This document shows positions 54,030 through 63,459 of a stretch of DNA of 64,000 bases, in pieces; position 1 is the first letter of the stretch, and each line of letters begins with the position of its first letter. A model generated the notes under the pieces. That model did not search any database and had not been told where the DNA came from. It worked only from the letters and a program-made list of their open reading frames with translations. A program made the position numbers and the translations under genes. This stretch comes from Methyloversatilis discipulorum (GTDB lineage: Bacteria > Pseudomonadota > Gammaproteobacteria > Burkholderiales > Rhodocyclaceae), in assembly GCF_000385375.1 (NCBI RefSeq), contig NZ_ARVV01000001.1, positions 2,666,001 to 2,730,000 on the forward strand, given 5' to 3'.

Positions 54030-55196
54030 TCCACAAACGATCCCATCAAGGTCGGTGTTCTGTTCTCGCGTGAGGGCGTGACATCGCGCATCGAAAACAC
54101 GATGCTCGCCGGCACGCTTTTCGCAATCCGCGAGATCAACGATGCCGGCGGCATTCACGGCCGGGAGCTGGTTCCGGTCTACTACGATCCGCAGTCGAAC
54201 CCGCAGCAGTTCCGCTCGCTCGCGACCCGCCTGGTGCAGGACGACAAAGTCAATGTCATCTTCGGCTGCTACATGTCGAGCACGCGCAAGGCGGTGCTGC
54301 CGGTGGTCGAAAGGTGGAACCGCCTGCTGTTCTGCCCGACCATGTACGAGGGCTTCGAATTCTCGAACAACATCATCTACACCGGCGGTGCGCCGAACCA
54401 GAACAGCGCCCTGCTCGCCGACTACATGTCGACCCGCTTCGGCGCACGGGTGTACCTGATCGGCAGCGACTACATCTTCCCCTACGAGTCGAACCGCATC
54501 ATGAGCGACTTCGTGCACCACCGTCAGGGTGGCGCCAAGGTGGGCGAGCGCTATGTGCATCTCGACGCGAAGGAAAGCGCCTTCACGCCGATCATGAAGG
54601 ACATCAAGGCAAAGCAGCCTGACTTCATCTTCTCGACCATGGTCGGCAAGACCACCCGCATGCTCTACCAGGCCTACGCGGACGCCGGCTTCGATCCGAA
54701 GAAGATGCCCATAGCAAGCCTCTGCACCAGCGAGGAAGAGGTATCCGAAATGGGTATCCGGCTGGCCGAAGGTCACTACACGGCAGGCACCTATTTCCAG
54801 TCCATCGACACCCCGCGCAACCGCGACTGCGTGGCGCTGTTCCGCAAGCTGTTCGGCAACGAGGTGCAGCCCAACATGAGCTGGGAGTCGTCCTACTACC
54901 AGGTGCATGTGTTCGCCGACGCCTTCCGCGAAGCGGGCAGCGACGAACATGACATCCTGCTGCCGCACATCCTCGGGCGCGAGTTCGACGCGCCGCAGGG
55001 ACGCATCCGCATCCTGCCGCACAACCACCATGCCCGCCTCTATCCGCGCATCGGCCGGGTGAACAGGGAAGGCCAGTTCACGATACTGGCCGAGACGCCG
55101 GGCGGCGTCGATGCCGACCCCTATCTGGTCAGCCATTCCTTCGACGACTGGAGCACGCGGTTGCGCGTCAATGCGAGCGAAGAGGAATCGACGTGA
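54030..55196 (+). CDS. AmiC-like cytoplasmic amide-sensing regulator
   Basis: A 388-residue type I periplasmic-binding-protein fold without a signal peptide. It has IKVGVLFSREGVTSRIE at the N-terminus and NVIFGCYMSSTRKAVLPVVERW, close to UrtA but cytoplasmic. In Pseudomonas AmiC binds short amides and releases AmiR. Here it is the first gene of a pair with an AmiR-like protein (GTGA overlap). The start is set at GTG 54030, since family proteins begin at about this point; a TTG at 54006 is in frame. It is divergent from dmfA1, so DMF, formamide or another amide is the likely ligand (inference). Confidence 0.85.
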   Translation, partial: STNDPIKVGVLFSREGVTSRIENTMLAGTLFAIREINDAGGIHGRELVPVYYDPQSNPQQFRSLATRLVQDDKVNVIFGCYMSSTRKAVLPVVERWNRLLFCPTMYEGFEFSNNIIYTGGAPNQNSALLADYMSTRFGARVYLIGSDYIFPYESNRIMSDFVHHRQGGAKVGERYVHLDAKESAFTPIMKDIKAKQPDFIFSTMVGKTTRMLYQAYADAGFDPKKMPIASLCTSEEEVSEMGIRLAEGHYTAGTYFQSIDTPRNRDCVALFRKLFGNEVQPNMSWESSYYQVHVFADAFREAGSDEHDILLPHILGREFDAPQGRIRILPHNHHARLYPRIGRVNREGQFTILAETPGGVDADPYLVSHSFDDWSTRLRVNASEEEST

Positions 55197-55819
55197 GCAG
55201 TCCGCCGCGCACAGGCGTACGCAGCAAGCGGATCACGCCGGAGTTCCTGACCCAGCTGCGCAATCTGCGCATCGTCGTGCTGCATCCGCGCGACGCCGAC
55301 GGCGAGGTGCTGATCCAGCAACTGAAGCGCATAGGCTGCCAGGTGCAGACCTTCTGGCCGCCGGTGCAGGACATCCCGGACAACGTCGATGTCGTGTACT
55401 ACGCGATCCAGTCCAACGAGATGCACGCGCCGCTGAACTTCAGCAATTTCGAACAGCCGCCGGCGGTGATCGCCGTCGTCGGCTACGAGAACCCGACCAT
55501 CTTCGAGGTCATGCTGCGCCTCGGTGCGACCGGCGTGCTCAGCGCCCCGCTGCGCTCGACCGGCGTGCTCGCCTCACTGGTGCTGACAGTCGGCCTGACG
55601 CAGGAAATGCGCGGCTACCGGAAGCGGGTACAGCGGCTGGAGCAGAAGCTGCTCAGCGTGAACCAGATCAACGACGCCAAGGCCATCCTGATGCGCACCC
55701 GCGGCGTCAGCGACGCCGAGGCCTACAAGATCATCCGCGAACAGGCCATGAGCAAGCGGGTAGCGACCGAGGAGATCGCGCGGGCGATCATTCATGCGGA
55801 CGAGATACTTTCCGGATAG
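55193..55819 (+). CDS. AmiR-like ANTAR-domain transcription antiterminator
   Basis: A 208-residue protein with a pseudo-receiver domain (LRIVVLHPRDADGEVLIQQL, residues about 25-130), a coiled-coil (QEMRGYRKRVQRLEQKLL), and a C-terminal ANTAR RNA-binding domain (INDAKAILMRTRGVSDAEAYKIIREQAM, about 158-205). ANTAR proteins bind paired hairpins in leader RNA and prevent terminator formation. Two leader modules with terminators lie in this window ahead of urtA and dmfA1 and are the obvious targets. The GTG start overlaps the amiC-like stop. Confidence 0.9.
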   Translation: MSSPPRTGVRSKRITPEFLTQLRNLRIVVLHPRDADGEVLIQQLKRIGCQVQTFWPPVQDIPDNVDVVYYAIQSNEMHAPLNFSNFEQPPAVIAVVGYENPTIFEVMLRLGATGVLSAPLRSTGVLASLVLTVGLTQEMRGYRKRVQRLEQKLLSVNQINDAKAILMRTRGVSDAEAYKIIREQAMSKRVATEEIARAIIHADEILSG

Positions 55820-56048
55820 CCGCTTGGCGGGGGAGCCCTGCGCAGTCCTTTTCACCACATTGATGAGCGCCTCGATGACACGCGCGCCATCACGTCTGCT
55901 CCCTTAAGCCGCTGAGGTTATCGCGTCTGCAAATTTCACATTTTCTGACGTCATATTCCGGTCCATCTCCTGCTAATCTCGCGCGCTCGACTGCCGAATG
56001 ACTAAGCACGGCAGTTTGCCGATCGAATATGGAGATGAGGGAACTCTG

Positions 56049-56747
56049 ATGTCCGGATCACGAATCACATCGCTTCTCGCGGGCCTCGCATCAATTCTGT
56101 TGCTGGCCGGTTGCGCCGTCACCCGCCAGGAACCCCTGGCTTTCAAGACGACAGCACTTCAGTCGCCCGCCCGCATTGGCGTGGCGATGACCCCGTTGCC
56201 CGCGGTCGACACCTGGTTCCCGGGTGCGAGTTGCCTCCTCTGCCTCGCTGCCGCGTCAGCGAGCAACTCCAGTTTGACCGATCACGCGCGGACGCTGCCG
56301 CGCGACGACCTCAGCGGATTGAAAGTCGAACTGGCCCAACGGCTGGCCGCAAAGGGAATCAATGCGCAGGTCATCGAAACCGATCTCGACGTGAAGGCGC
56401 TGCCGGATGCCTCCACCAAGGGGCCGAATCTGGCGGACAAGGATTTCAAGGCCTTGCAGGACAAGTATGGGGTCGACAAGATCGTCGTGATCTCGCTCAG
56501 CAATATCGGCTTCGAGCGGACCTATTCAGCCTATTTCCCGACAGCTGAACCCAAGGGTGCAATACAGGGAGTGGCTTACATGGTTGACCTGGGCAGTAAT
56601 GCCTACGACTGGTATCAGCCGCTGAGTGTACGGAAGGCGGCCGAGGGTCAGTGGGATGAAGCGCCGAAGTTCCCGGGCCTGACCAATGCTTACTTCCAGG
56701 CGATTGAGCTCAGCAAGGACGAAGTACTGCGGCCGTTCTCGCAATGA
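56049..56747 (+). CDS. lipoprotein of unknown function
   Basis: A 232-residue lipoprotein with lipobox LAGC (Cys22). The mature part contains DLSGLKVELAQRLAAKGINAQVIE and KYGVDKIVVISLSNIGFERTYSAYFPTAEPKG, suggesting an alpha/beta domain like those of some outer-membrane-assembly or curli-type accessory proteins, but no family is recognised. The ATG is preceded by GATGAGGG. It overlaps the next gene by four bases. Confidence 0.75.
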   Translation: MSGSRITSLLAGLASILLLAGCAVTRQEPLAFKTTALQSPARIGVAMTPLPAVDTWFPGASCLLCLAAASASNSSLTDHARTLPRDDLSGLKVELAQRLAAKGINAQVIETDLDVKALPDASTKGPNLADKDFKALQDKYGVDKIVVISLSNIGFERTYSAYFPTAEPKGAIQGVAYMVDLGSNAYDWYQPLSVRKAAEGQWDEAPKFPGLTNAYFQAIELSKDEVLRPFSQ

Positions 56748-57697
56748 AGCCGTTCCTCCGTCCGGGACTGGCGACCTGCATCCTGTGCCTCGCCGCAGTC
56801 TGCGCACCGGCAGCGGCCGGTGACGACACAGCCGCGAAGATTCCGTCCTTCGGTAGCGATAACTGGGCGCTGCGTGTTCCCGAGGCGGATGGCGTCAGCT
56901 TCCAGGGGCAGCCCAATCGGGATGGCGCGGGCGGCGGCACCCCGCAGATCATGTATCCCGCGCCCAACATGGCTGGCTTCATCGCGGCCCTGGTCACGCA
57001 CGGACTGATCAATGAGAGCAGCAAGAACGCCGAGCGGCAGCGCATCCAGGAACAGGCCAACCGCGTTCTCGAGCCTTACGCGGACATTCTTTCTGCGCTG
57101 TCTTATCGAGCGCTGATCGAACATGCCTCCGGAAAGATCGATAAGGCTTCCGCGCCTGAGCTGATCGGTCCCGCTGACTCCTCGTCGCGAACGTGGGTCA
57201 TGGAAGTCACGCCGCTTTACGTGATGACGCCGGATCAGCGCGCCATCATTCTCGACAACACGGTGCGGGTCTTCGCCAATGGCGACAGCAACCCGAGCTA
57301 CGCGCGGGTCATTCGCGTCGTTTCTCCGCCACTCGTGGAAACGGATGGAGAGGCGATCCTCAAGGCTTGGAAGAACGATGACGGCGCCCTCATCCGAAGC
57401 ACCAGCAGCGATCTGCTTGCCGAGTCGTTGAAAGTCGCCCTGGAAGACGTGCGCGCGGTCCAGACCGCAGAAGAGCGACATCGCACCTTCCGTTACCGGG
57501 AGGGCGGGTTCGAGCGCATCGAACGCGCGCAACTGGTAAGCGAGGAATGTCATCGGCAAGTCCTTCGAACCTTGCGCGGATGGCTGCTGTCCATTCCTGC
57601 GTCGCGCTCGACGACGTGCAGCGCACCGGCCCCCAAGATCGAGGTCGCCGTCAGCGACGAAGCGGGAAGCACCTTGAATTCCGGCGGCAAGGAGTGA
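56744..57697 (+). CDS. exported protein of unknown function
   Basis: A 317-residue protein with a signal peptide (CLAAVCAPAAAG, cleavage near residue 25). The central part (IEHASGKIDKASAPELIG..., VMEVTPLYVMTPDQRAIILDNTVRVF) has no motif I know. Coupled translation with the preceding lipoprotein (ATGA) indicates a two-gene envelope unit, ended by the terminator at 57731-57761. Confidence 0.75.
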   Translation: MKPFLRPGLATCILCLAAVCAPAAAGDDTAAKIPSFGSDNWALRVPEADGVSFQGQPNRDGAGGGTPQIMYPAPNMAGFIAALVTHGLINESSKNAERQRIQEQANRVLEPYADILSALSYRALIEHASGKIDKASAPELIGPADSSSRTWVMEVTPLYVMTPDQRAIILDNTVRVFANGDSNPSYARVIRVVSPPLVETDGEAILKAWKNDDGALIRSTSSDLLAESLKVALEDVRAVQTAEERHRTFRYREGGFERIERAQLVSEECHRQVLRTLRGWLLSIPASRSTTCSAPAPKIEVAVSDEAGSTLNSGGKE

Positions 57698-57730
57698 GGC
57701 GCCGCTGACTGGGTCGGAGCACCCACTTAC

Positions 57731-57761
57731 AAAAAAAAGGCCGCCCGAAGGCGGCCTTTTT
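57731..57761. terminator. bidirectional terminator between envelope unit and ftfL
   Basis: A7-8, GGCCGCC (57739-57745), CGAA loop, GGCGGCC, T5. It suits both the plus-strand unit ending at 57697 and the minus-strand ftfL ending at 57781. Confidence 0.85.
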
Positions 57762-57780
57762 CATTGCTGCAAGACGACGC

Positions 57781-59454
57781 TCAGAACAGCCCCGACACCT
57801 TGCCGTGCTCGTCGATGTCGATCTTTTCCGACGCCGGCACCTTGGGCAGGCCCGGCATGGTCATCATGTCGCCGCAGATGGCAACGACGAAACCGGCGCC
57901 GTTGGCCAGGCGCACTTCGCGCACGTTAAGCGTGTGGCCGCTCGGTGCGCCCTTTGCGTTCGGGTCGGCGGAGAAGGACATCTGGGTCTTCGCCATGCAG
58001 ACCGGGAAACGGCCGTAGTCGGCGTTCCAGCTTTCGAGTTGCTTGCGGGCCGCGTCGGAGAAGGTGACCGCACCGGCGCCGTAGATCTTGGTGGCGATGG
58101 TGGTGATCTTGTCCTGCAGCGTGGCGTTCTCGTCGTAGACGAAGCTGTGCTTGCCCGGTGCGTTGTCGCAGATGTCGGCAACCATGCGCGCCAGTTCCTC
58201 GGCGCCGGCACCGCCGCTCGCCCAGTGGCGGGCGATGACGAACTTGCCGCCGAGCGCTTCGATGCGGCTTTTCAGCAGCGCGATTTCGGCGTCGGTGTCG
58301 AAGGTGAAGTGGTTCACCGACACGACGCACGGCAGGCCGTAGTGCTCGGTGATGTTCTTCAGGTGGCGCTCGATGTTGACGATGCCCTTTTCCAGCGCGG
58401 CCAGATTTTCCTGGTTCAGGTCTTCCTTCTTCACGCCGCCGTGGAATTTCAGCGCGCGGATGGTGGCGACCAGCACGACGGCCGACGGGTTGAGCCCGGC
58501 CATGCGGCACTTGATGTCGATGAACTTCTCGGCGCCGAGGTCGGCACCGAAGCCCGCTTCGGTCACGACGTAGTCAGCCATCTTCAGGCCGGCCTTGGTC
58601 GCGGTGACCGAGTTGCAGCCGTGCGCGATGTTGGCGAAGGGGCCGCCGTGAATGATGGCCGGGTTGTTCTCCAGCGTCTGCACGATGTTCGGCTTGATCG
58701 CGTCCTTCAGCAGCGTGGCCATGGCGCCCTGCGCCTTCAGGTCGCTCGCGTACACCGGCTTCTTGTCGCCCAGCGTGTAGCCGATGATGATGCGGCCGAG
58801 ACGTTCCTTCAGGTCCATCAGCGAATTGGCCAGGCACAGGATGGCCATGACTTCGGACGCGACCACGATGTCGTAGCCGTCCTCCCGCACGAAGCCGTTG
58901 GCGGTGCCGCCCAGGCCGATGGTGATCTTGCGCAGCGCGCGGTCGTTCATGTCGACCACCCGCTTCCACTGGATCAGGCGCGGGTCGATGCGCAGTTCGT
59001 TGCCGTGGTTGATGTGGTTGTCGATCAACGCCGACAGCAGGTTGTGCGCGGCACCGATCGCGTGGAAGTCACCGGTGAAGTGCAGGTTGATGTCTTCCAT
59101 CGGCACGATCTGCGCGTAGCCGCCACCTGCCGCACCGCCCTTGACGCCAAACACCGGCCCCAGCGACGGTTCGCGCAGGCAGATCATGGTCTTCTTGCCG
59201 ATACGGTTCAGCGCATCGCCCAGACCGACGGTGGTCGTGGTCTTGCCCTCGCCGGCCGGCGTCGGGCTGATCGCAGTGACCAGGATGAGCTTGCCGTCAG
59301 GACGGTCCTTCAGGCTGTTCAGGTAGTCGAGCGACACCTTGGCCTTGTAGTGGCCGTAGGGCTCGATCGCGTCTTCCGGGATGCCCAGCTTGGACACCAC
59401 CTGGCTGATGCGCTGCATTTTCGCCTGCTGGGCGATTTCGATATCGGATGCCAT
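57781..59454 (-). CDS. ftfL: formate--tetrahydrofolate ligase
   Basis: It makes 10-formyl-THF from formate and ATP, the entry of C1 units into the serine cycle. The 557-residue protein has the ATP-binding loop [16 protein letters not shown] (about residues 66-80) and the [21 protein letters not shown] segment conserved in Fhs/FtfL proteins. It is encoded with mcl, ppc and mtkB in one direction, which supports a methylotrophy role. The start [13 protein letters not shown] has a poor ribosome-binding site. Confidence 0.96.
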   Translation of the reverse strand: MASDIEIAQQAKMQRISQVVSKLGIPEDAIEPYGHYKAKVSLDYLNSLKDRPDGKLILVTAISPTPAGEGKTTTTVGLGDALNRIGKKTMICLREPSLGPVFGVKGGAAGGGYAQIVPMEDINLHFTGDFHAIGAAHNLLSALIDNHINHGNELRIDPRLIQWKRVVDMNDRALRKITIGLGGTANGFVREDGYDIVVASEVMAILCLANSLMDLKERLGRIIIGYTLGDKKPVYASDLKAQGAMATLLKDAIKPNIVQTLENNPAIIHGGPFANIAHGCNSVTATKAGLKMADYVVTEAGFGADLGAEKFIDIKCRMAGLNPSAVVLVATIRALKFHGGVKKEDLNQENLAALEKGIVNIERHLKNITEHYGLPCVVSVNHFTFDTDAEIALLKSRIEALGGKFVIARHWASGGAGAEELARMVADICDNAPGKHSFVYDENATLQDKITTIATKIYGAGAVTFSDAARKQLESWNADYGRFPVCMAKTQMSFSADPNAKGAPSGHTLNVREVRLANGAGFVVAICGDMMTMPGLPKVPASEKIDIDEHGKVSGLF

Positions 59455-59554
59455 ATTGGTTTTTTCCGTGTAGTCGTCAATCGGATTGGAAAGCGGCGGG
59501 CCTCACTACCCGCCGTTACTGCGTCTGCTGTTCACTGCTTATATATATGGATCG

Positions 59555-59579
59555 TGCGGCCGGGCCCTCCCCGGCCGCA
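59555..59579. other. GC-rich hairpin in the mcl-ftfL gap
   Basis: Perfect 10-bp stem (59555-59564 with 59570-59579) and a 5-base loop; no U tract follows on either strand. It may stabilise the upstream mcl mRNA or slow polymerase. TATATATA lies just beyond it on the ftfL side and might be part of a weak promoter. Confidence 0.4.
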
Positions 59580-59590
59580 GCGCCGGACAC

Positions 59591-60568
59591 TCAGCGTGCC
59601 GCGGCAATCGTGTCGGCCTTGGCGATCAGCGCCTCGGCCATGCGGATGCTGGCGATGTCGATCAGGCGACCGTCGAGCGACACGGCACCGCGGCCTTCCT
59701 TCGCTGCCTGCGCCATCGCTTCGAGGATGCGGCGTGCCTTGGTCACTTCGGCCTCCGACGGCGTGTAGACCTTGTTCGCCAGTTCGATCTGCGACGGGTG
59801 AATCGCCCACTTGCCTTCGTAACCGAGCACGGCAGCGCGGTTCGCCGCGGAAATATAGCCGTCCGGATCGTTGAAGTCACCAAACGGGCCGTCGATCGGA
59901 CGCAGGCCGTAGGCGCGGCAGGCAACCATCATGCGGGTCTGCGCGGCGTGCCACGGATCGGTCCAGAAGGACTGGCGGTTGCCCTGCTCGTCCTTGTCCG
60001 TCAGCACCACGCTGTCCTTGTTCACACCACCGATCACGGTGGTGCGGGCGCGGGTCGAAGCGGCGTAGTCGGCGACGCCGAAGCTCATCGCTTCGAGGCG
60101 CTTCGACGACTGCGCGATCGCCTCGACGTTGGCCATGCCGAGCGCGGTCTCGATCAGCACTTCGAAGCCGATGCGCTTGGTGCGCTTCTTGGCCGCTTCG
60201 ATCTGCGTGACCATCATGTCGACCGCGTACACGTCGGCGGCGGTGCCGGCCTTCGGGATCAGGATCATGTCCAGGCGCGGGCAGGCTTCGACGATGTCCA
60301 CCACGTCGCGGTACATGTAGTGGGTGTCCAGACCATTGATGCGCACCATCATGGTCTTGTTGCCCCAGTCGACGTCGTTCAGGCCTTCGATGATGTTCTT
60401 GCGCGCCTGCTCCTTGTCGTCCGGCGCGACCGCGTCCTCGCAGTCGAGGAAGATGATGTCGGCGGCCGACTTGGCGGCCTTCTCGAACATGCCCGGGTTG
60501 GAACCCGGAACGGCCAGTTCGGAACGGTGCAGGCGGGGCGTCGCTTGTTCGATGATCGTGAAGCTCAT
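59591..60568 (-). CDS. mcl: L-malyl-CoA/beta-methylmalyl-CoA lyase
   Basis: It cleaves malyl-CoA to acetyl-CoA and glyoxylate, the cycle-splitting step of the serine cycle. The 325-residue HpcH/HpaI-family TIM barrel has LHRSELAVPGSNPGMFEKAA at the N-terminus, FLDCEDAVAP with metal-binding acids, and the GPFGDFNDPDGY and EGKWAIHPSQI segments typical of malyl-CoA lyases. GGAGGAGACATCC precedes the ATG. It lies between ppc and ftfL. Confidence 0.93.
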   Translation of the reverse strand: MSFTIIEQATPRLHRSELAVPGSNPGMFEKAAKSAADIIFLDCEDAVAPDDKEQARKNIIEGLNDVDWGNKTMMVRINGLDTHYMYRDVVDIVEACPRLDMILIPKAGTAADVYAVDMMVTQIEAAKKRTKRIGFEVLIETALGMANVEAIAQSSKRLEAMSFGVADYAASTRARTTVIGGVNKDSVVLTDKDEQGNRQSFWTDPWHAAQTRMMVACRAYGLRPIDGPFGDFNDPDGYISAANRAAVLGYEGKWAIHPSQIELANKVYTPSEAEVTKARRILEAMAQAAKEGRGAVSLDGRLIDIASIRMAEALIAKADTIAAAR

Positions 60569-60622
60569 GGATGTCTCCTCCGGTGGATGGTGCGAAGTCT
60601 GTTCAGAAGTCGGGGCGGACGA

Positions 60623-63367
60623 TCAGCCGGTGGCGCCGAAACCGGCGGACACGCAGTTGATCGACAGCAGCAGGGCCTTGCGGAATTCCTCTTTCCGCGC
60701 GGCGTCGTCGGTCATGCGGAAGGCGCGCAGCAGCGAAATCTGCTGGCGGCTCACCTGGTTGACCACCGGCAGCCGGTGGTCGAGTTTCTGGCGGTAGTCG
60801 GGGAAGCGCTCGGCCAGGCCACGGGTGCCCGACAGGCGCAGGATCTGCGTGCGCGTGATGTCGTACTCGCGGGCGATCATGCCGAACACCTCCTCGCGCA
60901 CACCGGCGTCGGCGACCAGCTGGCTGTATTCGCGGGCGATGTCGAGATCGACCACGGCCAGCGTTTTTTCCACTTCATCGACGATGAGGCGGAACAGCGG
61001 CGACTCGTTGAACATGCGCGCCAGCAGCGCTTCGCCGCTGGCACCGCGCACGCCGATGAAATTGGCGAGGCTGGAGCCGACGCCGTACCAGCCGGTGACG
61101 ATGTGGCGGTTCTGCGACCAGGCGAACACCCACGGAATCGCGCGCAGCTCGGCCAGCGACTTGGCACCGAAACGGCGCGCCGGGCGCGAGCCGATGTTGA
61201 GCAGCGAAATCTCTTCCAGCGGGCTGGCTTCCTGGAAGTAGCCAACCAGCGCCGGATTCGAGATCAGGTTCTGGTAGGCCGCGTGCGCCGCGCCCGACAG
61301 CGCTTCGAGCGCGTCGTCGAATTCGGGTACCGCGTGCGGACCGTCGGCGCGGCCGGACTTCAGCGCATGGTCGAACACGCTGGCGGCCAGCAGCTCGAGG
61401 TTGAAGGCGGCCGTACCCTTGTTGGCGTACTTGCTCGAAATCACCTCGCCCTGCTCGGTCAGCCGGAACAGGCCCTGGATGGAGCCGGCCGGCTGTGCGG
61501 CGATCGCGCGCCCGGCGGGCACGCCGCCGCGGCTGACCGAACCGCCGCGACCGTGGAAGAAGGCGATCTTGACGCCCGCTTCACCGCCGACCGCGGTCAG
61601 CTTCTGCTGCGCCTTGAACAGCTCCCAGTTCGACGACAGGAAGCCGCCGTCCTTGTTCGAGTCGGAGTAGCCGATCATCACTTCCTGCACGCCGCCCAGC
61701 GCGCGCACCGAGCGCTTGATCAGCGGCATCGCCAGCAGCTCGCGCATGATGGCCGGCGCGCGGCGCAGGTCGTCGATGGTTTCGAACAGCGGCATGATGG
61801 GCAGCGAACAGCGCTCGACTCCGGCCGGATCGGCGTACAGGCCGGCTTCCTTCGCCAGCAGATAGACGCCGAGCACGTCCGACACATTGCGCGTCATGCT
61901 GAGGATGAAGCTGCCGAAAGCTTCGCGGCCGACGCGCGGGCGCATTTCAGCGATCAGGCGGAACAGGCCCAGAGTCTCGGCGGCAACCGCCGGCAGACCG
62001 CTGGTGTCGCGCACACCGGCGCGCGGCGCGGCCAGTTCGGCCAGCAGCCAGTCGCGCCACTCGGCGCTGTCCTGCGCCGGTGCCGGCACGTCCTCCGGTT
62101 CGCCGCGGCTGGCGCGCCACAGCGCTTCCAGCGTCTGCGTGACGCGGGTCGAGTTCTCGCGCACGTCGAGACGCACCGTGCTGAAGCGGAACATTTCGAT
62201 CTGGCGGCGCAGCGGCACCACTTCGGTGTCGGCGATGCGGCTGAGCTTCGCGTCGCGCAGGCCGGCTTCGAGCGTGCGCAGGTCGGCGACCAGGCGGTCG
62301 GCCGATTCGTAGCCACGACGACAGGCCGCCCCCTCTTCCGCCTGGGTGCAGGTAATGGTGTCGTCCAGCTTGCCCAGCACGCACACCAGGAACTGGCGGA
62401 ACGGTTCCCCCGGATTGCGCGCGGCAATCGCGTTGCCCTCGCCGCTCTCCTCCAGCGCCAGCATCAGCGCGTCGCGGAAGTCACCGGACAGCGTGAGCGA
62501 CGCTTCGGTTACCGACAGGCCACGCAGCAGTTCGAGCACCGACTGGCGGTGGCGGCGCAGGCTGGCCAGCCGGCATTCGACCAGCGCACCGCGCGTGATT
62601 GCATTGGTGACGAAGGGATTGCCGTCCCGGTCGCCGCCTATCCAGGAACCGAATTCGAGGAAGCCCGGCAGATCCGCTTCGCCGAAATGCTGCGCCATCG
62701 CCTCGTCGGCGCGCGCCAGCACGTCGGGGCCGACCTCGAACAGCGTTTCGTTGAAGAAGTGCAGGCCCCAGGCGATTTCCTGCGACACGTTCGGCTTTTC
62801 CAGCCGCAGTTCGCCGGTCAGCCACAGCAGTTCGATCTCGTTGCGCAGCGCGTCTTCGAGATCGTGGCGTTCGCGCGGCGTCCAGCGCGGCGATTCGAGC
62901 TCGATCAGCATGCGGTAGATGCGGCGATGCCGTTCCAGCACGGTCACGCGCTTGGCTTCGGTCGGGTGCGCGGTCAGCACCGGGCGCACCTTGAGGCCGG
63001 CGAAGGCTTCGCGCACGCGCTCCGGCGACAGGCCGGCCTTCTTCGCCGACGCCAGCACGCTGGCAAAGGTGCCAGGCAGGCTTTCGCGGCCCTGGTGGCG
63101 CTCGACCTCGCGCCGCTTGCGCATGGCGCCGTTCTGTTCGGCGATCGACAGCAGCTGGAACAGGATGCCCTGGGCCTGGATGGCACGGCCCAGCATCTGC
63201 GGGGAAAGACTGTTGCCCGACTCGCCGGCAAGCACCGGCAGCAGTTCGGGATGGTGGCGTTCGACCACTTCGCGCAGCAGCGAAAACAGCAGGTCGATCG
63301 CCTTTTCCGAGAAAGCCGCCCCGGAGGCGTCGGCAGACGCGGGAACGGAAATGGGATCACTCACCAC
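60623..63367 (-). CDS. ppc: phosphoenolpyruvate carboxylase
   Basis: It carboxylates PEP to oxaloacetate, the CO2-fixing step of the serine cycle. The 914-residue protein has the catalytic His in VLTAHPTEAKR (about residue 140), GYSDSNKDGG, FFHGRGGSVSRGG and the C-terminal end CVSAGFGATG, which resembles the conserved NG-type C-terminus. The start is GTG, with a second GTG one codon later. It lies between the malate-CoA ligase gene and mcl. Confidence 0.95.
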   Translation of the reverse strand: MVSDPISVPASADASGAAFSEKAIDLLFSLLREVVERHHPELLPVLAGESGNSLSPQMLGRAIQAQGILFQLLSIAEQNGAMRKRREVERHQGRESLPGTFASVLASAKKAGLSPERVREAFAGLKVRPVLTAHPTEAKRVTVLERHRRIYRMLIELESPRWTPRERHDLEDALRNEIELLWLTGELRLEKPNVSQEIAWGLHFFNETLFEVGPDVLARADEAMAQHFGEADLPGFLEFGSWIGGDRDGNPFVTNAITRGALVECRLASLRRHRQSVLELLRGLSVTEASLTLSGDFRDALMLALEESGEGNAIAARNPGEPFRQFLVCVLGKLDDTITCTQAEEGAACRRGYESADRLVADLRTLEAGLRDAKLSRIADTEVVPLRRQIEMFRFSTVRLDVRENSTRVTQTLEALWRASRGEPEDVPAPAQDSAEWRDWLLAELAAPRAGVRDTSGLPAVAAETLGLFRLIAEMRPRVGREAFGSFILSMTRNVSDVLGVYLLAKEAGLYADPAGVERCSLPIMPLFETIDDLRRAPAIMRELLAMPLIKRSVRALGGVQEVMIGYSDSNKDGGFLSSNWELFKAQQKLTAVGGEAGVKIAFFHGRGGSVSRGGVPAGRAIAAQPAGSIQGLFRLTEQGEVISSKYANKGTAAFNLELLAASVFDHALKSGRADGPHAVPEFDDALEALSGAAHAAYQNLISNPALVGYFQEASPLEEISLLNIGSRPARRFGAKSLAELRAIPWVFAWSQNRHIVTGWYGVGSSLANFIGVRGASGEALLARMFNESPLFRLIVDEVEKTLAVVDLDIAREYSQLVADAGVREEVFGMIAREYDITRTQILRLSGTRGLAERFPDYRQKLDHRLPVVNQVSRQQISLLRAFRMTDDAARKEEFRKALLLSINCVSAGFGATG

Positions 63368-63396
63368 GGTGGGAGTCTCGCAGGCTGGTGGCGGGC

Positions 63397-63417
63397 GTCC
63401 GCCCCACCGGGGCGGAC
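63397..63417. other. 9-bp hairpin between mtkB and ppc
   Basis: A perfect 9-bp stem (GTCCGCCCC with GGGGCGGAC, 3-base loop) without a U tract. It lies about 40 bases past the mtkB stop and 30 bases before ppc; it could act as an mRNA-end stabiliser or weak attenuator. Confidence 0.45.
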
Positions 63418-63459
63418 GGAAAGCAGGGCGCGCTCCGCACGCCCCGTGCTGCTCTGCTC

